DNA of 64,000 bases from Solirubrobacterales bacterium (GCA_016712175.1 JADJRQ010000001.1:1178001-1242000); one strand, 5' to 3'. Counted from the first letter of the stretch, positions 8,462 to 18,140 are shown. Translations and numbers: made by a program. Notes: generated by a model from the sequence alone, not told the origin.

Positions 8462-9988
8462 GTGAACGACACCCCTTCAACCCATAGCCGGATCGCCATC
8501 GTCGGCACCGGCTTCTCCGGCATCGCAGCCGCGGTCAAGCTGATCGACGAAGGCGAGAACGACTTCGTCCTCTACGAACGATCGGGAGAGGTCGGCGGCA
8601 CCTGGCGCGACAACACCTATCCGGGCTGCGGCTGCGACATCCCCTCGCACCTCTATTCGTTCTCTTTCGCCCAGAACCCGGGCTGGAGCCGTACCTTCTC
8701 CGGGCAGCCGGAGATTCAGACGTACCTGAAGCGAGTTTCGGACGAGTACGGCGTCACCCCGAGGGTCCGGTTCCACCACAATCTGAACGAGGCAAACTGG
8801 GACGACGAAGCCGGTCTCTGGCGGCTCGAAACCAGCCAGGGCCAACGCACCGCCGACATCTTCATCAGCGCCGTCGGAGGACTCAGCGAGCCGTCGACGC
8901 CCCGCTTTCCCGGTCTCGAGACTTTCGAAGGACCGGCCTTTCATTCGGCGGCCTGGGACCACGACATCGACCTCGCCGGCAAACGGGTGGCGGTGATCGG
9001 AACTGGCGCCTCGGCGATCCAGTTCGTACCGGAGATCCAGCCCGAGGTGGCCCGGCTCGACCTTTTCCAGCGCACGCCTCCGTGGGTCATGCCGAGGCGG
9101 GACAGGCGTGTCTCGACCCTGGAGCGGCGTTTCTTCAAGGCGATCCCGGCCGCACAGAAGCTCATCCGTACCGCGATCTACTGGGGACGGGAATTGTTCG
9201 TCCTGCAGATGCGCCGCCCCCGGGTGGCTCGCCGGACCCAGGCGATCGCCCTTCGCCACATGCACCAGCAGGTCAAGGACGTCGCCCTCCGCGAAACCCT
9301 TACTCCCGATTACTCCATGGGCTGCAAGCGGATCCTCCAGTCGAACGACTACTACCCGGCCGTGGCAAGCGAGAACGTCGACGTGGTAACTACCGGCATC
9401 AGCGAAGTCCGTCCCGACGGTGTCGTTACTGCCGACGGGGAGCAACGTCCAGCCGACGTGATCATCTTCGGCACCGGATTCAAGGTCACCGACATGCCGA
9501 TCGGCCACCGGATCCGGGGGAGGGACGGAAAGTCCCTCCACGAAAGTTGGCAGAGCAGTCCGAACGCTCACAACGGAACGACGATTGCCGGTTTCCCCAA
9601 CCTGTTCATGCTGATGGGACCCGGGACGGGCCTTGGCCACACGTCGGTGACGATCATGATCGAGGCCCAGGTCGGTTACGTCACCCAGGCCCTGCGTCTC
9701 ATCAGCGGGAAAGCGACAGTCGAACCGACCGAGGAGGCGATGAACGACTGGCGGGACGAGATCGACCGACTCAGCCACAACACCGTCTGGACCTCCGGCG
9801 GTTGCGACAGTTGGTACCTCGATGAAACCGGGCGTAACTCGACCCTGTGGCCGACCTTCGCCCACTCGTACCGCCGGCGGCTGTCGAAGTTCAAGCCGGC
9901 TGAACACAGGTTTGGATTCACGACCGCCGAGCCGGTCACCGAGCCGATAGTAGAGCCGGTCACCAACGCGGAGAAGCAGACAGCCTGA
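8462..9988 (+). CDS. Baeyer-Villiger-type flavin monooxygenase
   Basis: A 508-residue class B flavoprotein. It has the FAD-binding GTGFSG at 15-20, EVGGTWRDNTYPGCGCD near 43-59, the Baeyer-Villiger fingerprint FEGPAFHSAAW (FxGxxxHxxxW) at 155-165, the NADPH-binding GTGASA near 180, and FGTGFK near the C-terminal third. Such enzymes use NADPH and O2 to insert oxygen next to a ketone carbonyl. The start is GTG 8462. The gene is followed by an SDR with a TGATG overlap, so the dehydrogenase may supply the ketone or handle the product. Substrate unknown. Confidence 0.9.
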   Translation: MNDTPSTHSRIAIVGTGFSGIAAAVKLIDEGENDFVLYERSGEVGGTWRDNTYPGCGCDIPSHLYSFSFAQNPGWSRTFSGQPEIQTYLKRVSDEYGVTPRVRFHHNLNEANWDDEAGLWRLETSQGQRTADIFISAVGGLSEPSTPRFPGLETFEGPAFHSAAWDHDIDLAGKRVAVIGTGASAIQFVPEIQPEVARLDLFQRTPPWVMPRRDRRVSTLERRFFKAIPAAQKLIRTAIYWGRELFVLQMRRPRVARRTQAIALRHMHQQVKDVALRETLTPDYSMGCKRILQSNDYYPAVASENVDVVTTGISEVRPDGVVTADGEQRPADVIIFGTGFKVTDMPIGHRIRGRDGKSLHESWQSSPNAHNGTTIAGFPNLFMLMGPGTGLGHTSVTIMIEAQVGYVTQALRLISGKATVEPTEEAMNDWRDEIDRLSHNTVWTSGGCDSWYLDETGRNSTLWPTFAHSYRRRLSKFKPAEHRFGFTTAEPVTEPIVEPVTNAEKQTA

Positions 9989-10818
9989 TGGTCCGCCGGC
10001 GTTTTCCGATGGACGGCAAGGTCGCGATCATCACCGGCGCAGGTTCGGGGATTGGCCGTGCGCTTGCGGTGCGGATGTCCGAGCAGGGCAGCCCGGTCGC
10101 GATCGCCGACTTCGATGCTGACGGTCTGGCCGAGACCGAAGCGATGGTCACGGGTCCGGTGCTCGCGCGAACGCTCGATGTGCGAGAGCGAAGCGCGATG
10201 ATGGCCTTTGCCGCTTCGGTCGATGAGTGGGCCCCCGGGCCGATCGGTTTCGCGATCAACAACGCCGGCGTCACGACCTCGCAGTCCTTTGCCGATTCGT
10301 CCCCAGAAGACGACGAATGGGTGATGGACGTCAACTTCGGTGGTGTGATCAACGGTAGCCACGCCTTTCTGCCGTTGCTCTTGAAGCAGGGCGAAGGCAC
10401 CCTGGTCAACGTCTCGAGCCTTTTCGGCCTGATTGGCTTCCCGTACCAGAGCGCGTACTGCGCCTCGAAGCATGCGGTCCGCGGGTTCACCGAGTCGCTT
10501 CGCCATGAGATGCGCGGTACCGGTGTTCGGGTCGCCGCGGTCCACCCCGGTGGTGTCAAGACCAACATCGTGGTGAATGCCCGTTTTCACGCCGATGACG
10601 CCGGCCACAGCGATGCAAGCGAGGCGGCGGAAGGGTTCGCGACTCTCGCCCGGGCAACACCGGAGAAGGCGGCGAAGATCATCCAGTCCGGGATCGAGGC
10701 GGGCAAGCCGCGGATCCGGGTCGGTGCCGATGCCGTGGCGATGGACGTGATCTCCCGGATCGCACCCGTGCGGTACTACGGCCTCATCGACAAGCTGAAA
10801 GTGCACCTGGGACGCTAG
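9988..10818 (+). CDS. Short-chain dehydrogenase/reductase (SDR)
   Basis: The 276-residue product is a classical SDR: TGAGSGIG for NAD(P) binding (about 16-23), NNAG (about 91), a catalytic serine in VNVSS, and the YCASK motif with the catalytic Tyr and Lys. The ATG overlaps the stop of the monooxygenase (TGATG), so the two are co-translated and probably act on one oxidation pathway for a cyclic or aliphatic alcohol/ketone. An Asp soon after the second beta-strand (IADFDAD) suggests preference for NAD over NADP. Substrate unknown. Confidence 0.9.
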   Translation: MVRRRFPMDGKVAIITGAGSGIGRALAVRMSEQGSPVAIADFDADGLAETEAMVTGPVLARTLDVRERSAMMAFAASVDEWAPGPIGFAINNAGVTTSQSFADSSPEDDEWVMDVNFGGVINGSHAFLPLLLKQGEGTLVNVSSLFGLIGFPYQSAYCASKHAVRGFTESLRHEMRGTGVRVAAVHPGGVKTNIVVNARFHADDAGHSDASEAAEGFATLARATPEKAAKIIQSGIEAGKPRIRVGADAVAMDVISRIAPVRYYGLIDKLKVHLGR

Positions 10819-10831
10819 GCGCCTCCCGGTC

Positions 10832-12811
10832 TCAGGCCTTCAGCGACACCTCGGTCGCGGCCAGCTCGTCACTCAGCCGGGCGAGTACGGGCTTCAGCGC
10901 TTCGTCGGCTTCCGGTGACCAGTCGTCGACCAGCCCCTCGAGCACTTCGAGCCGGGCTTCGCCGAGCCGGATGAGTTCGCGCTGGCCCGCTTCGGTCAAC
11001 TCCTCGCTCTCGTCACTGACGGTGACCAGTCCCTTCGCGATCAGGCCTTCGCGGGCGGTCGTCAGCCGTGCGGGGTCAATCGAATGCTTCTGAGCCAGCG
11101 TTTCGGGATCGAGCGACTCGCCCCGCCTCATCCGGCCCATCAGCCAGGTTTCGCCGACGCTCAGGCCGAGGCCAGAGCGATCGGCCACCTGCTGGATCAA
11201 GTCGCGGGTCTTCTCCCGTCCGATCAAGACGGTCAGCTCGCGTACCGCTTCGTCGAGTGAACTGGAAGGCCTGGGGGAGGCAAAGGCCTCGCCGATCCCT
11301 TGCGTCTCGACGGTCTTTCGAAGTGGTTTCTCCGGGATCAGCCAGGCGAGGATGAACGCGAACGCGACCACGGCCGATGCCGCGAGGAAGACGGTGGTCA
11401 ACGAGGACGTGAAGGCATCGATGTACCCGGCGCGCACCAGGTCCGGCAAGGCCTGGATCTGGGCGGGGTCGATGTGGCCCGAGCCGGCGCTCGGCGGTGA
11501 ACCGGCCGGCAGCTTGGCCGCGAGTTCGGTCGCCAGCCGGTTCGCAAAGATCGCGCCGAGGATCGCCGTGCCCATCGAACCGCCGATCGAGCGGAAAAGG
11601 GTGGCGCCGGAGGTTGCCACGCCAAGCTCGCTGTAGCTGACCGCATTCTGGACCGCGAGAACCAGTACCTGCATCACGAGACCGAGCCCGAAACCGAGAA
11701 TCGCCATGTAGAGGGCCATGGTGCCCGCACCGATATCGCTGTCGATACCGGAAAGGAGATACAGCCCGATACAGGCGATCGCGGTCCCGAGTATCGGGAA
11801 GATCCGGTACCGGCCGATCCGGCTGATGATCTGCCCCGACCCGATCGAAGCGATCAGCAGGCCACCCATGAGCGGCAGCATCTGGAGGCCGGACTCGGTC
11901 GGATCGAGGCCGCGCACGACCTGCTGGAATAGCGGCAGGTAGGTGAGTGAGCCGAACAGCGCGAAGCCGACCACGAAGCCGAGTGCGCTGGTCACGACGA
12001 AGACTTTGTTGCGGAACAGGTGCGGCGGGAGGATCGGTTCGTCCGCGCGTTGTTCGACCCGGGCGAAAAGGACCAGGGCGAGGACGCCGATAACACCCAG
12101 CCCGATGATCTGAATCGAGCCCCAGTCGTAGGTGGTGCCGCCGAGGGTGGTCAGCAGCACGATTGAACTGAGCCCGACCGCGAGCAGAGCGGTGCCGGCG
12201 TAGTCGATCGCCCGTTTCGCCTGAAGCTTCGCTTTGGGGAAGGTGAGGCTCAGCACCACCAGCGCCGCCAGCCCGCGCGGCACGTTGACGTAGAAGATCC
12301 AGCGCCAGGAGAGGTGGGTCGTCAGGCAGCCGCCAATCAACGGACCGCCGATGCTGGCGATCCCGAAGACAGCGCCGAAGAGGCCCATGAATCGGCCGCG
12401 CTCGCGGGGCGAGACGACGTCGCCGATGCCGGCCTGGGCGCTGACCATCAATCCACCACCACCGATTCCCTGGATCGCGCGGAAGGCGATCAGCTCCGTC
12501 ATGCCGTTGGCAAGGCCACAGAGCATCGAGCCGATCAGGAAGATCACGAGGGCGCCCTGGATCACGCGGCGCCGCCCGTACATGTCGCCGAGTTTTCCGT
12601 AGAGCGGGGTTCCGATCGTCACCGCCAGCAGGTACGAAGTCACGACCCAGGAAAGGTGATTGAGGCCACCTAGCTCGCCGACGATGGTCGGCAGGGCGGT
12701 CGAAACGATCGTCTGATCAAGTGCCGCGAGCAGCATGACCAGCATCAGACCGGCGATCACGAACATGCGGCGCGGGGCTGGTTCCTGGTCTGTCTCGGTC
12801 TCGGTCGCCAA
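10832..12811 (-). CDS. DHA2-type (EmrB/QacA) MFS drug exporter fused to a C-terminal winged-helix domain
   Basis: Residues 1 to about 500 form a 14-helix proton-coupled exporter, with DQTIVSTALPTIVGELGG in helix 1, YGKLGDMYGRRR in the loop after helix 2, and GGGLMVSAQAGIGDVVSPRERG. The remaining about 150 residues (roughly 515-655) are soluble and resemble a MarR-like winged helix: helical segment, a DPARLTTAREGLIAKGLVTV recognition-helix and wing region, then TEAGQRELIRLGEA. Normal members end soon after helix 14. The fusion could couple export to sensing, or the domain could be a structural remnant. The gene stands alone, facing the SDR, and is divergent from the M15 peptidase. Confidence 0.85.
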   Translation of the reverse strand: MATETETDQEPAPRRMFVIAGLMLVMLLAALDQTIVSTALPTIVGELGGLNHLSWVVTSYLLAVTIGTPLYGKLGDMYGRRRVIQGALVIFLIGSMLCGLANGMTELIAFRAIQGIGGGGLMVSAQAGIGDVVSPRERGRFMGLFGAVFGIASIGGPLIGGCLTTHLSWRWIFYVNVPRGLAALVVLSLTFPKAKLQAKRAIDYAGTALLAVGLSSIVLLTTLGGTTYDWGSIQIIGLGVIGVLALVLFARVEQRADEPILPPHLFRNKVFVVTSALGFVVGFALFGSLTYLPLFQQVVRGLDPTESGLQMLPLMGGLLIASIGSGQIISRIGRYRIFPILGTAIACIGLYLLSGIDSDIGAGTMALYMAILGFGLGLVMQVLVLAVQNAVSYSELGVATSGATLFRSIGGSMGTAILGAIFANRLATELAAKLPAGSPPSAGSGHIDPAQIQALPDLVRAGYIDAFTSSLTTVFLAASAVVAFAFILAWLIPEKPLRKTVETQGIGEAFASPRPSSSLDEAVRELTVLIGREKTRDLIQQVADRSGLGLSVGETWLMGRMRRGESLDPETLAQKHSIDPARLTTAREGLIAKGLVTVSDESEELTEAGQRELIRLGEARLEVLEGLVDDWSPEADEALKPVLARLSDELAATEVSLKA

Positions 12812-12849
12812 AAGTTCAACCGGGACGGTACTCCCGTTAGGCTCCGCTG

Positions 12850-13542
12850 ATGAATTCGTTCTTGCGGTGGCCCCTTTGCTCCGGCGCGCTACTGATCACC
12901 GTCGTCGTCCTTTCCCTCACCTCGGCTCGCGCCGAGAGTTCCGCAGTTTCAGCTTCGAAGCCAGAGTTCAGCGGATCGGTCGAGAAGATCGATGGTGACC
13001 TGCGCCGCCGAATCAAGGGCAATTCGTGGCACCGCGGATGCCCGGTGCCGATTCGGGGACTCCGATTACTCAGGGTCCGCCGCTGGAACTTCCACCACGA
13101 GGTCCGCCGTGGGTACCTGATGGTCAACTCCGACTACGCCCGGCCGATGCTTCGGGTAATGCGACGGCTTTTCGCAATCCGGTATCCGATCCGGCGAATG
13201 CGCCTCGTCGATGCCTATGGATCGGATGACCATCGATCGATGAGGGCCGATAACACCTCGGCTTTCAACTGCCGTGAAGTCTCGGGCCGGCCCGGAGTCT
13301 GGTCCCAGCATGCCTATGGCCTGGCGATCGACATCAACACGGTCGAGAACCCCTACGTCACCACTGGCGGGCACGTGTCTCCACCGAACGGCAGACCCTT
13401 CGCCAAGAGGAGACCTCGACGCAAGGGCATGATCACCCCGGGTGGCAAGGTCGTCCGCGCGTTTGCGAAGATCGGCTGGGAGTGGGGCGGAAACTGGCGA
13501 GGAACCAAGGACTTCCAGCACTTCTCAGCCACCGGAACGTAA
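12850..13542 (+). CDS. Secreted M15-family (D-alanyl-D-alanine carboxypeptidase-like) metallopeptidase
   Basis: A 230-residue protein with a cleavable signal peptide (hydrophobic about 8-25, ending TSARAES). The catalytic block has the zinc ligands H154 and D161 in SQHAYGLAIDIN and H224 in DFQHFS near the C-terminus, the arrangement of the M15_4/VanY-like group. WEWGGNW precedes the last histidine, as in relatives. Such enzymes trim or hydrolyse peptidoglycan stem peptides outside the membrane. It is divergent from the MFS exporter with a 38-base gap. Specific bond cleaved unknown. Confidence 0.85.
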   Translation: MNSFLRWPLCSGALLITVVVLSLTSARAESSAVSASKPEFSGSVEKIDGDLRRRIKGNSWHRGCPVPIRGLRLLRVRRWNFHHEVRRGYLMVNSDYARPMLRVMRRLFAIRYPIRRMRLVDAYGSDDHRSMRADNTSAFNCREVSGRPGVWSQHAYGLAIDINTVENPYVTTGGHVSPPNGRPFAKRRPRRKGMITPGGKVVRAFAKIGWEWGGNWRGTKDFQHFSATGT

Positions 13543-13587
13543 GCCCAGCCACCTGACCAAGCAGCCCGGGCAAGAGAACCCTCGATC

Positions 13588-13706
13588 TTCTGGCAACGAT
13601 TTCACCGACTGGGTATAGGAAATCGTTGCCAGAACCTCAGGTCCCGCGCGGACCCATTCTTCCGGCAACGATTTCAGGGACTGGGTATAGGAAATCGTCG
13701 CCAGAA
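13588..13706. repeat. Two tandem copies of a long palindromic repeat element
   Basis: Copy 1 has arms 13588-13603 (TTCTGGCAACGATTTC) and 13619-13634, a perfect 16-base inverted repeat with a 15-base loop. Copy 2 has arms 13660-13675 and 13691-13706 with two mismatches and the same loop size. The loops share GACTGGGTATAG and both copies are followed by ACCTCAGGT. The period is 72 bases. The element fills the gap between the M15 and AlkB genes and resembles a REP-type palindrome rather than a terminator, as it lacks a T-run. Confidence 0.75.
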
Positions 13707-13782
13707 CCTCAGGTTCTACTTCGTGTTTTCGAGCTATGTCCGAAGGATCCGGAGCAGAAGGCGATTGTGCGACGGTTCACGC

Positions 13783-14453
13783 ATGAACCAGCTCTTCGAA
13801 CCGGAACCAGGCGGGTGCGACCCGACCGAAATCGCCCCCGGAGCCGTCCTCGTTCCCGGCTGGTTGAGTCTGGAGGAGCAAAGGCGGCTGGTGGAGAGCT
13901 GCCGGGAGTGGGCCGGGGGGCCGGTGCCCATGCGCCATCCGAAGGTTGGCCGCGGGGGTCAGATGTCGGTCAAGATGGTCAGCCTCGGCTGGCACTGGCT
14001 GCCGTACCGGTACTCGCGCACGGCGGACGACCTCGACGGCCAGCCGGTCCCTCCGTTCCCGGAAGAACTGTCGGTCCTGGCCAAGCGGGGAGTGGCCGAG
14101 GCCTACGGCGACCAGACGGCCGCGGATGAATATGAGCCGGATGCCGTACTGATCAATTTCTACGACGAGGCGGCAAAGATGGTCTCCATCAGGACAAGGA
14201 CGAAGAGTCCGATGCCCCGGTTGTCTCGATCAGCCTCGGCGACACCTGCGTCTTCCGTTTTGGCAACACCGAGAACCGCAACAGGCCCTGGACCGACGTC
14301 GAGTTGAAGTCAGGCGATCTCTTCGTCTTCGGAGGCAAGTCCCGCTATGCGTTCCACGGCGTCACCAAACTGAGGCCGGGGACGGCACCTATGGGCTCAG
14401 GCCTCACCGAAGGCCGCCTGAATCTCACGATCAGGCAAACCGGCCTCAGCTAG
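13783..14453 (+). CDS. alkB: AlkB-type 2-oxoglutarate/Fe(II) dioxygenase, one frameshift
   Basis: About 223 residues from ATG 13783 once one base is restored. Frame 1 runs through VLVPGWLSLEEQRRLVESC to VLINFYDEAAKM and is then lost near 14181. Adding one G to the GG at 14181-14182 gives KMGLHQDKDE with the HxD iron ligands, then VVSISLGDTCVFRFG, the distal histidine in RYAFHGV and the 2-oxoglutarate arginine in GRLNLTIRQ. The stop is TAG 14451-14453. The family reverses 1-methyladenine and 3-methylcytosine damage in DNA or RNA. A gene caller would truncate it at 14307. It converges on the AhpD-like gene with an 8-base overlap. Confidence 0.85.
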
Positions 14454-14895
14454 TCGCGCGCTCGAACGTATTCACCGTCAGATTCGCCAGGGTCATCGCC
14501 CGGGCGACCGCCTCGACTGCGGCTATTTCGCGAGGCGTCAGTGCTTCCTCCGCCACGGCGGCATCGGCGGAAGGAGTCTCCTGGAATTCGACCTCGGCCC
14601 GGGCGGTGGCATAAGCGACTGCGGCGCGGCCACGCGCACCGAGGCCGCTCAGGTCGCCGATCTCCAGGTCCCGCAGCTCTTCCGGCGTCGCGCCGGCCCG
14701 CAGGGCCCAGCGCTCGTGAACGTAGGTGCATCCCTGGCAGGCGTTGACCCGGCTTACGGCGACCATGATGTGCTCACGTTCGCGCGGGGTCAGCCGGCCA
14801 CGGAGGTAGACGTCACCAAGCGCGCGGCCGTTCCGAAGTACACCGACTACTTCCCGTGCGGCGTCGGCTGGTGAAGAAAAGGACCTTGAGCTCAC
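14446..14895 (-). CDS. AhpD-like carboxymuconolactone decarboxylase-family protein
   Basis: A 149-residue protein with the redox pair and proximal histidine NACQGCTYVHERW (CxxC-x3-H), characteristic of AhpD-type alkylhydroperoxidase-like proteins. Helical segments flank the motif and the length fits. Its start overlaps the OsmC stop by 4 bases, so the two are translated together as a peroxide-detoxifying pair. The physiological electron donor is not visible in the window. Confidence 0.85.
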   Translation of the reverse strand: MSSRSFSSPADAAREVVGVLRNGRALGDVYLRGRLTPREREHIMVAVSRVNACQGCTYVHERWALRAGATPEELRDLEIGDLSGLGARGRAAVAYATARAEVEFQETPSADAAVAEEALTPREIAAVEAVARAMTLANLTVNTFERATS

Positions 14896-15317
14896 GCGGC
14901 GGCCAGCGTCTGCTTGTTCCCGCCGATTTCGATTCGCTCGTCGAAGACGAAGTCTCCCTCCAGCGCCCGGCGCACGGGGCAGGTGTCGGCGACCCGGCGA
15001 AGGCGGTCCATCTGAACCTCGGTCAACCCTTCCGGAAAATTCAGGGTGACGTCGAAGCTCCGCGGTTCCGCCTCGTTGTCGTAGGTGACGTCGACGCTCA
15101 GGCCCTTCAGTTCCCAGTCTTTCCGCTGTGCGTACAGGGCGATCATGGTCGAGATGCAGGAAGCGAGGGTCGCCGGCAGCAGTTCGTGAGGGGCCGGCCC
15201 GGCGTCGGTGCCGCCGAGCCCCTCGGGTTCGTCGGTGATGATCGTGTGGCGCCCGTTCACGTCGACTTCATGTTTGAGGGTGTTGTCAATTGGTTTGGCG
15301 GTAGCGGTGAAGCTCAT
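14892..15317 (-). CDS. OsmC-family peroxiredoxin
   Basis: The 141-residue product has the two conserved OsmC/Ohr cysteines, one in LASCISTMIALYA and one in VADTCPVRRALEG. It also has the HELLPATLASC lead-in typical of the OsmC branch. Such dimeric thiol peroxidases reduce organic and fatty-acid hydroperoxides. It is first in a two-gene operon with the AhpD-like protein. The 100-base gap upstream shows no clear operator. Confidence 0.87.
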   Translation of the reverse strand: MSFTATAKPIDNTLKHEVDVNGRHTIITDEPEGLGGTDAGPAPHELLPATLASCISTMIALYAQRKDWELKGLSVDVTYDNEAEPRSFDVTLNFPEGLTEVQMDRLRRVADTCPVRRALEGDFVFDERIEIGGNKQTLAAA

Positions 15318-15418
15318 GGTGTTCTCCGTTCGGAGGGGGTGAGAAGAGGGGGTTGATTCAGGCTTGATTCGAGTGCTGGTAAGACGCGGTTTTCAGCGTC
15401 GGTGCGTACGTCCGAACA

Positions 15419-17526
15419 TCAGCCGTGCCCGAATTTCACGTCGGGGAGGATGCGCCGCAGCCACTTCGGAAGCCACCAGGCCCTGACGCCGAGCAGGCGC
15501 AGGAGCACGGGGAGCAGGAGCAATCGGACCAGGAATGCGTCCAGCAGGACCGCGATGCCGAGGATGACGCCCATCTCCTTGGGCGGCAGCGGTCCGGAAA
15601 GGGCGAAGGTGAAGAACACCGCGACCATCACGGCTGCTGCCGCAAAGATGACCCGGCCACTGTGGGCGAGGCCACCGACCATGGCTTCCTTCGCATCGTT
15701 GTTCCTGTCCCAGTGTTCCTTGGCGCTGGACAGCAGGAACACGGTGTAGTCCATCGAGATGGCAAATATCATCGCGAAGAAGAAGACCGGCCCCCAGGGC
15801 GTCGAGGAACCCCTGGATTCGAAACCGAGGATTCCGCTGCCGTGACCTTCCTGGAAGATCAGGCGGGCGACCCCGAATGCCGCTGCGGTGCCGAGCAGGC
15901 TCGTGAGCACGCCGACCGCGGCGAGCACCGGGGCCTGGAGTGCGACCAGCAGCAGGAGGAAGCCGAGGACCAGCACCACGCCGATCACCAGCGGCGTCTT
16001 GTCTTTCAGGAGCGTTTCGAGATCGTGGTTCTCGGCCACGGCACCACCCACCAGGACCTCAGGGGAAAGGCCGGAGCGCAGGCGATCGATCGTCGCACCG
16101 GTCGCCGGGTCGGACGGATCGCTTGCGGGAATCACCTGGATCAGCACGTTGCCGTCCGCGCCGGTCATCGGGGGCATGACCCTTGCGATGCCGGGGTCAG
16201 CCTTGGCGACGGTCAGTACCGAAGCGGCCTCGGATCCGGGGCTCACGATCTGAAGTGCGCCGGGCGCGCCGTCGCCGAAAGCCTCCTGCACCTGTTCGTA
16301 GCCGACCCGGGAACTGTCCCCGGTAGGCACCACCTTGATCGATGGCATGCCGGTGTCGAGTCCGAGTACCGGGAATGCAAGTGCGAGCAGAGCAATCAGT
16401 GAGATGGCACCGTAGGCGAAGGGACGACGCCAGAGCCGCTCGGCCCATGCGGCGAATCTGGCCGAGCGATGCTCACCGGAGTGGACCCATGGCAGTGAAA
16501 GCTTGTCCACCCTTGGCCCGAGCTTGCCGAGAACAGCGGGGAGCAGGGTGAGTGTTGCGGCCAGGATGAAGACGACGGAGATCATGATCCCGAGTGCCAT
16601 CGACCGGAAGGCCGGGGAGGGCACGAGCATCACCGCGGTCAGCGAGATCAGCACCGTGATCCCACTGAAGAGCACTGCCTTGCCGGCAGTGTCCGTCGTT
16701 TCGGCAACCGCTTCTTCGACTGATTCTTCCGACCCGAAGAGCGCTCCGCGGTACCGGTAGACGATGAACAGGGCGTAGTCGATTCCCAGCGCGAGGGCGA
16801 ACATGAGCGCGAAGTTCATCGCCCAGATCGAGATGTCCAGCACCTGGGTTCCGAGGTAGAGGGTTCCGGCGGAAGCGACCAGACCGAGGATCGTGAGCAT
16901 CAGCGGCAGGCCGGCGGCGACCAGCGAGCCGAAAGCGAGGACCAGGATGAGCAGGGTCACCGGCCAGGAGATCAGCTCCGACTTCATCATCGCTTCGCGA
17001 TTTGCGGTGTTGAAGTCCGACCACATTCCGCTGGCTCCGGTGAGGGACACTTCTACGCCGGCGGAATCGAGATCCCTCAATTCCACCTTGAGGTCATCGG
17101 CGGCCCTCACCATCGTGTTCGGGTCGGCGTTGGCGCCGGCCTGGACGATCGCGGTATGACGGTCGGCCGAGATCGAGGTGCCCGGGCGGGGCAGGACCAC
17201 GTCGCTGATCCTTTGGTCGGCTTTCAGGACTGATTCGGCTTCGGTGATCGTCTGCTGGAAGGCGGGGTCATCGACCGTCTTGGCGGACGAATGCACCACG
17301 ACCATGAGTGCGCTTGAGGATTGTCCGCCGAAGTTGTCATCGACGAGTTGGCGCGCTGCAAGGGACTCCGAACCGGTCGCTTCCCATCCAGCCCCGAGAG
17401 TGCGGGCTCGACCCGCGGCGCGAAGAAGCCGAGGCCGATCGCGATCACGAGCCAGGCGAAGACGACAACCCGGAAATGCGTGGCGGTGTATCGCCCGAGA
17501 CGTCCGATCGGACCGACGGAGTTCAC
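15419..17526 (-). CDS. MMPL/RND-family membrane transporter, one frameshift
   Basis: About 702 residues from GTG 17526 with one base restored. The N-terminal helix RVVVFAWLVIAIGLGFF is in one frame; after PALSG the frame is lost in the CCCC run at 17392-17395. Adding one base gives AGWEATGSESLAARQL, which runs into the rest. The remainder has two blocks of helices: GIDYALFIVYRYR and AISMDYTVFLLSSAKEHW carry the conserved Asp-Tyr pairs of MMPL proton relay helices. The family exports lipids or siderophores. It is last in an ArsR-DUF2892-MMPL operon with 4-base overlaps, so a metal, thiol or sulfide signal may control it. Substrate unknown. Confidence 0.85.
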
Positions 17527-17789
17527 TGTGCGCCCTCGGCGCTTTCGATGCTGCCGGAAAGCCCGGAGCGGAGGCCGAAGATGCGGCTGAGCACCAGCGA
17601 TGCCGGGCAGGCGCCGAAGGCGACGAACAGCCACTGGTTGATGCCGACGAAGGCCGTGAGGATCAGGAACCACGGTGAGACCATGGCGATCAGCAGAACA
17701 CTGACCAAGGTCACCGTTCCGGCCATCGCAAAGAGGACCCTTTCGAGCGGCCAGCCGCGCTTGCCGGTCTCACATGCGGGGGCAATCAT
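17523..17789 (-). CDS. DUF2892 (YgaP-like inner-membrane) protein
   Basis: An 88-residue protein with two transmembrane helices. The MIAPACETGKRGWPLERVLF start and the VGINQWLFVAFGACPASLVL block match DUF2892 proteins, which often occur with rhodanese, ArsR-type regulators or sulfur metabolism genes. It overlaps the ArsR gene upstream and the transporter gene downstream by 4 and 4 bases. The function of the family is not established; its conserved Cys near ACP could be redox active. Confidence 0.8.
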   Translation of the reverse strand: MIAPACETGKRGWPLERVLFAMAGTVTLVSVLLIAMVSPWFLILTAFVGINQWLFVAFGACPASLVLSRIFGLRSGLSGSIESAEGAQ

Positions 17790-18130
17790 GAAACGACCGC
17801 CGGGTCGAGCACTTGATCCAGCTCAGCGGCCTGCTCGCGAAGTCCGCTGCAGACGAGCTCACACATGGCGAACATCGTTTCGTCGCCGATGCTGTAGCGG
17901 ACGAAGTTCCCGTCCTTCTGGCGGGCGACGATGCCCGCCTGATGAAGCACGCCGAGATGTTTGGAGACGTTCTGCTGGTTGGCGCCCGTCGCTTCGACGA
18001 GTTCCGAAACGGTCATTTCACCGTCACGCAGCCGGTCCATGATCTTGATTCTCATCGGTTCGCCGATCACGCGGAAGCGCTGCGCGATCATCTCGATGAG
18101 CGGGTCGGGGAGTGGTCTTGGAAGGTCCAT
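17786..18130 (-). CDS. ArsR-family transcriptional repressor
   Basis: A 114-residue winged-helix protein: RFRVIGEPMRIKIMDRL, then SELVEATGANQQNVSKHLGV as recognition helix, and a FVRYSIGDE wing. A cysteine in AMCELVCSG near the C-terminus could be part of a sensor site, as in thiol-sensing BigR/SqrR-like repressors that also control DUF2892 genes. The promoter has the inverted repeat TACCACTA/TAGTGGTA. It heads the operon with DUF2892 and the MMPL transporter and is probably autoregulated. The signal is not proven. Confidence 0.88.
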   Translation of the reverse strand: MDLPRPLPDPLIEMIAQRFRVIGEPMRIKIMDRLRDGEMTVSELVEATGANQQNVSKHLGVLHQAGIVARQKDGNFVRYSIGDETMFAMCELVCSGLREQAAELDQVLDPAVVS

Positions 18131-18140
18131 GTGACAACTA

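Noticed and set aside
8477..9907. 476-codon minus-strand frame opposite the monooxygenase
   Set aside because: Shadow of a clear flavoprotein gene.
15425..16402. 325-codon plus-strand frame opposite the MMPL gene
   Set aside because: His/Gly/Glu-rich shadow without any domain; MMPL motifs lie on the other strand.
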